The notes below the pieces were generated by a model. The model ran no database searches. It was not told the origin of the DNA and worked only from the letters and a program-made list of their open reading frames with translations. The position numbers and the translations under genes are program-made. Below, one piece after another: positions 5,221-5,676 of a DNA stretch of 5,676 nucleotides (position 1 is the first letter of the stretch; each line of letters begins with the position of its first letter). Origin of the DNA: Gemmatimonas phototrophica (lineage in GTDB: Bacteria; Gemmatimonadota; Gemmatimonadetes; Gemmatimonadales; Gemmatimonadaceae); NCBI GenBank assembly GCA_945870175.1, contig CAMBRJ010000218.1:1-5676 (forward strand), given 5' to 3'.

Positions 5221-5667
5221 CTCGACCGACATGAAGCGCACGACGACCGGAACCTCGGTCAGAATTTGCCGCAACGCGACGCCGCGCCGGTTGTTGATCG
5301 TCCGCTGGCAGATCGCGAAGTGGCGCTTCCCGGTTTGGTAGCGGCAGACGGACCAACGCTTGTGATCCACCAGTGGCTCGACGGTGAGACCAGCGAAGCC
5401 GAGGCGCTCCGCGCCGATGCCAAGCAGGTTGATCTCTGGAAGATGATTTCGACGGAAACGGAACAGCGTCGTCGCATGACCACGCCGGCCCACGTTGCCG
5501 CGAACATCATGGCCGCGATTCCGGAGGCCCGCACAGAAACCAAGATGGCCACGGCCACGGCGACCAGTGCCACGGTCGAGCCGAAGTCGGTGCTCGGCAC
5601 CGCGATGCTCATGATGATGTGCGCCGGCATTTTTGCGATCGGCATCGTGATTGGGAAGATGCTTTGA
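5218..5667 (+). CDS. Small membrane-anchored anti-sigma-factor-like protein without zinc ligands
   Basis: A 149-residue protein placed directly after, and coupled to, the sigma gene. Residues 1-45 are charged and variable. Residues 47-101 contain LVIHQWLDGETSEAEA, a conserved Trp in DLWKMIS and RRRMTTPAHVAANIMAAIP, resembling the helical sigma-binding domain of anti-sigma factors. A short Thr/Ala/Glu linker leads to one hydrophobic helix (about 125-146, SVLGTAMLMMMCAGIFAIGI) and a three-residue end (KML). The likely topology is cytoplasmic N-terminal domain with a C-terminal membrane anchor and almost no periplasmic part. The HxxxCxxC zinc motif of ZAS anti-sigma factors is absent; the only Cys lies in the membrane helix. 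Function is inferred from position and architecture. With no sensor domain outside the membrane, the signal may be read by the membrane segment, by another protein, or through proteolysis. The alternative is an unrelated small membrane protein in the operon. Confidence 0.75.
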   Translation: MLDRHEAHDDRNLGQNLPQRDAAPVVDRPLADREVALPGLVAADGPTLVIHQWLDGETSEAEALRADAKQVDLWKMISTETEQRRRMTTPAHVAANIMAAIPEARTETKMATATATSATVEPKSVLGTAMLMMMCAGIFAIGIVIGKML

Positions 5668-5676
5668 CCGTGAGAT

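Noticed and set aside
5668..5676. GTG at 5670 as the start of another gene
   Set aside because: Only seven bases remain in the window, so nothing can be supported.

Overview
This is a high-GC bacterial chromosomal window holding six convincing protein genes in two divergent groups, with no RNA genes, insertion sequences or CRISPR array that I can see. The style of several proteins (a lysine/alanine/proline-tailed phasin-like protein, a HddA-like GHMP kinase, an anti-sigma factor without cysteine ligands) and the weak or absent Shine-Dalgarno sites fit a member of the Gemmatimonadota or a similar high-GC Gram-negative lineage. That placement is inference from general resemblance and was not tested by any search.

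Left group, minus strand, read from 3120 down to 37. First comes a 321-residue protein with a phasin-like helical N-terminal part and a long histone-H1-like Lys-Ala-Pro repeat tail. Next is a 315-residue GHMP-family sugar kinase closest in motifs to D-glycero-D-manno-heptose 7-phosphate kinase. Last is a 384-residue M20 metallopeptidase of the ArgE/DapE type. The genes are 6 and 9 bases apart, the last two start with GTG, and all three lie in one reading frame and end in TAG. They look like one operon, with a plausible promoter at 3236-3263 and a Shine-Dalgarno site at 3133-3138. What links their functions is not clear: the kinase suggests surface-glycan sugar metabolism, the deacylase suggests small-molecule deacylation, and the first protein suggests granule or DNA binding.

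The 280-base divergent intergenic region (3121-3400) is much more AT-rich than its flanks. It holds the leftward promoter candidate, a GGCCAC/GTGGCC inverted repeat and possible rightward promoter elements.

Right group, plus strand. A 380-residue class III (CaiB/BaiF) CoA-transferase (3401-4543) has its nucleophilic Asp in place. After a 114-base gap with a weak hairpin comes an ECF-like sigma factor (4658-5218), coupled by a one-base TGATG stop/start overlap to a small anti-sigma-like protein with a C-terminal membrane anchor (5218-5667). These last two form a classic sigma/anti-sigma pair, in which the membrane protein would hold the sigma factor inactive until an envelope or redox signal arrives.

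Nothing here proves a wholly new system. The points most worth a second look are the nested-repeat phasin/H1-like protein and its operon partners, the single-frame TAG-separated gene layout, and the cysteine-free anti-sigma factor.
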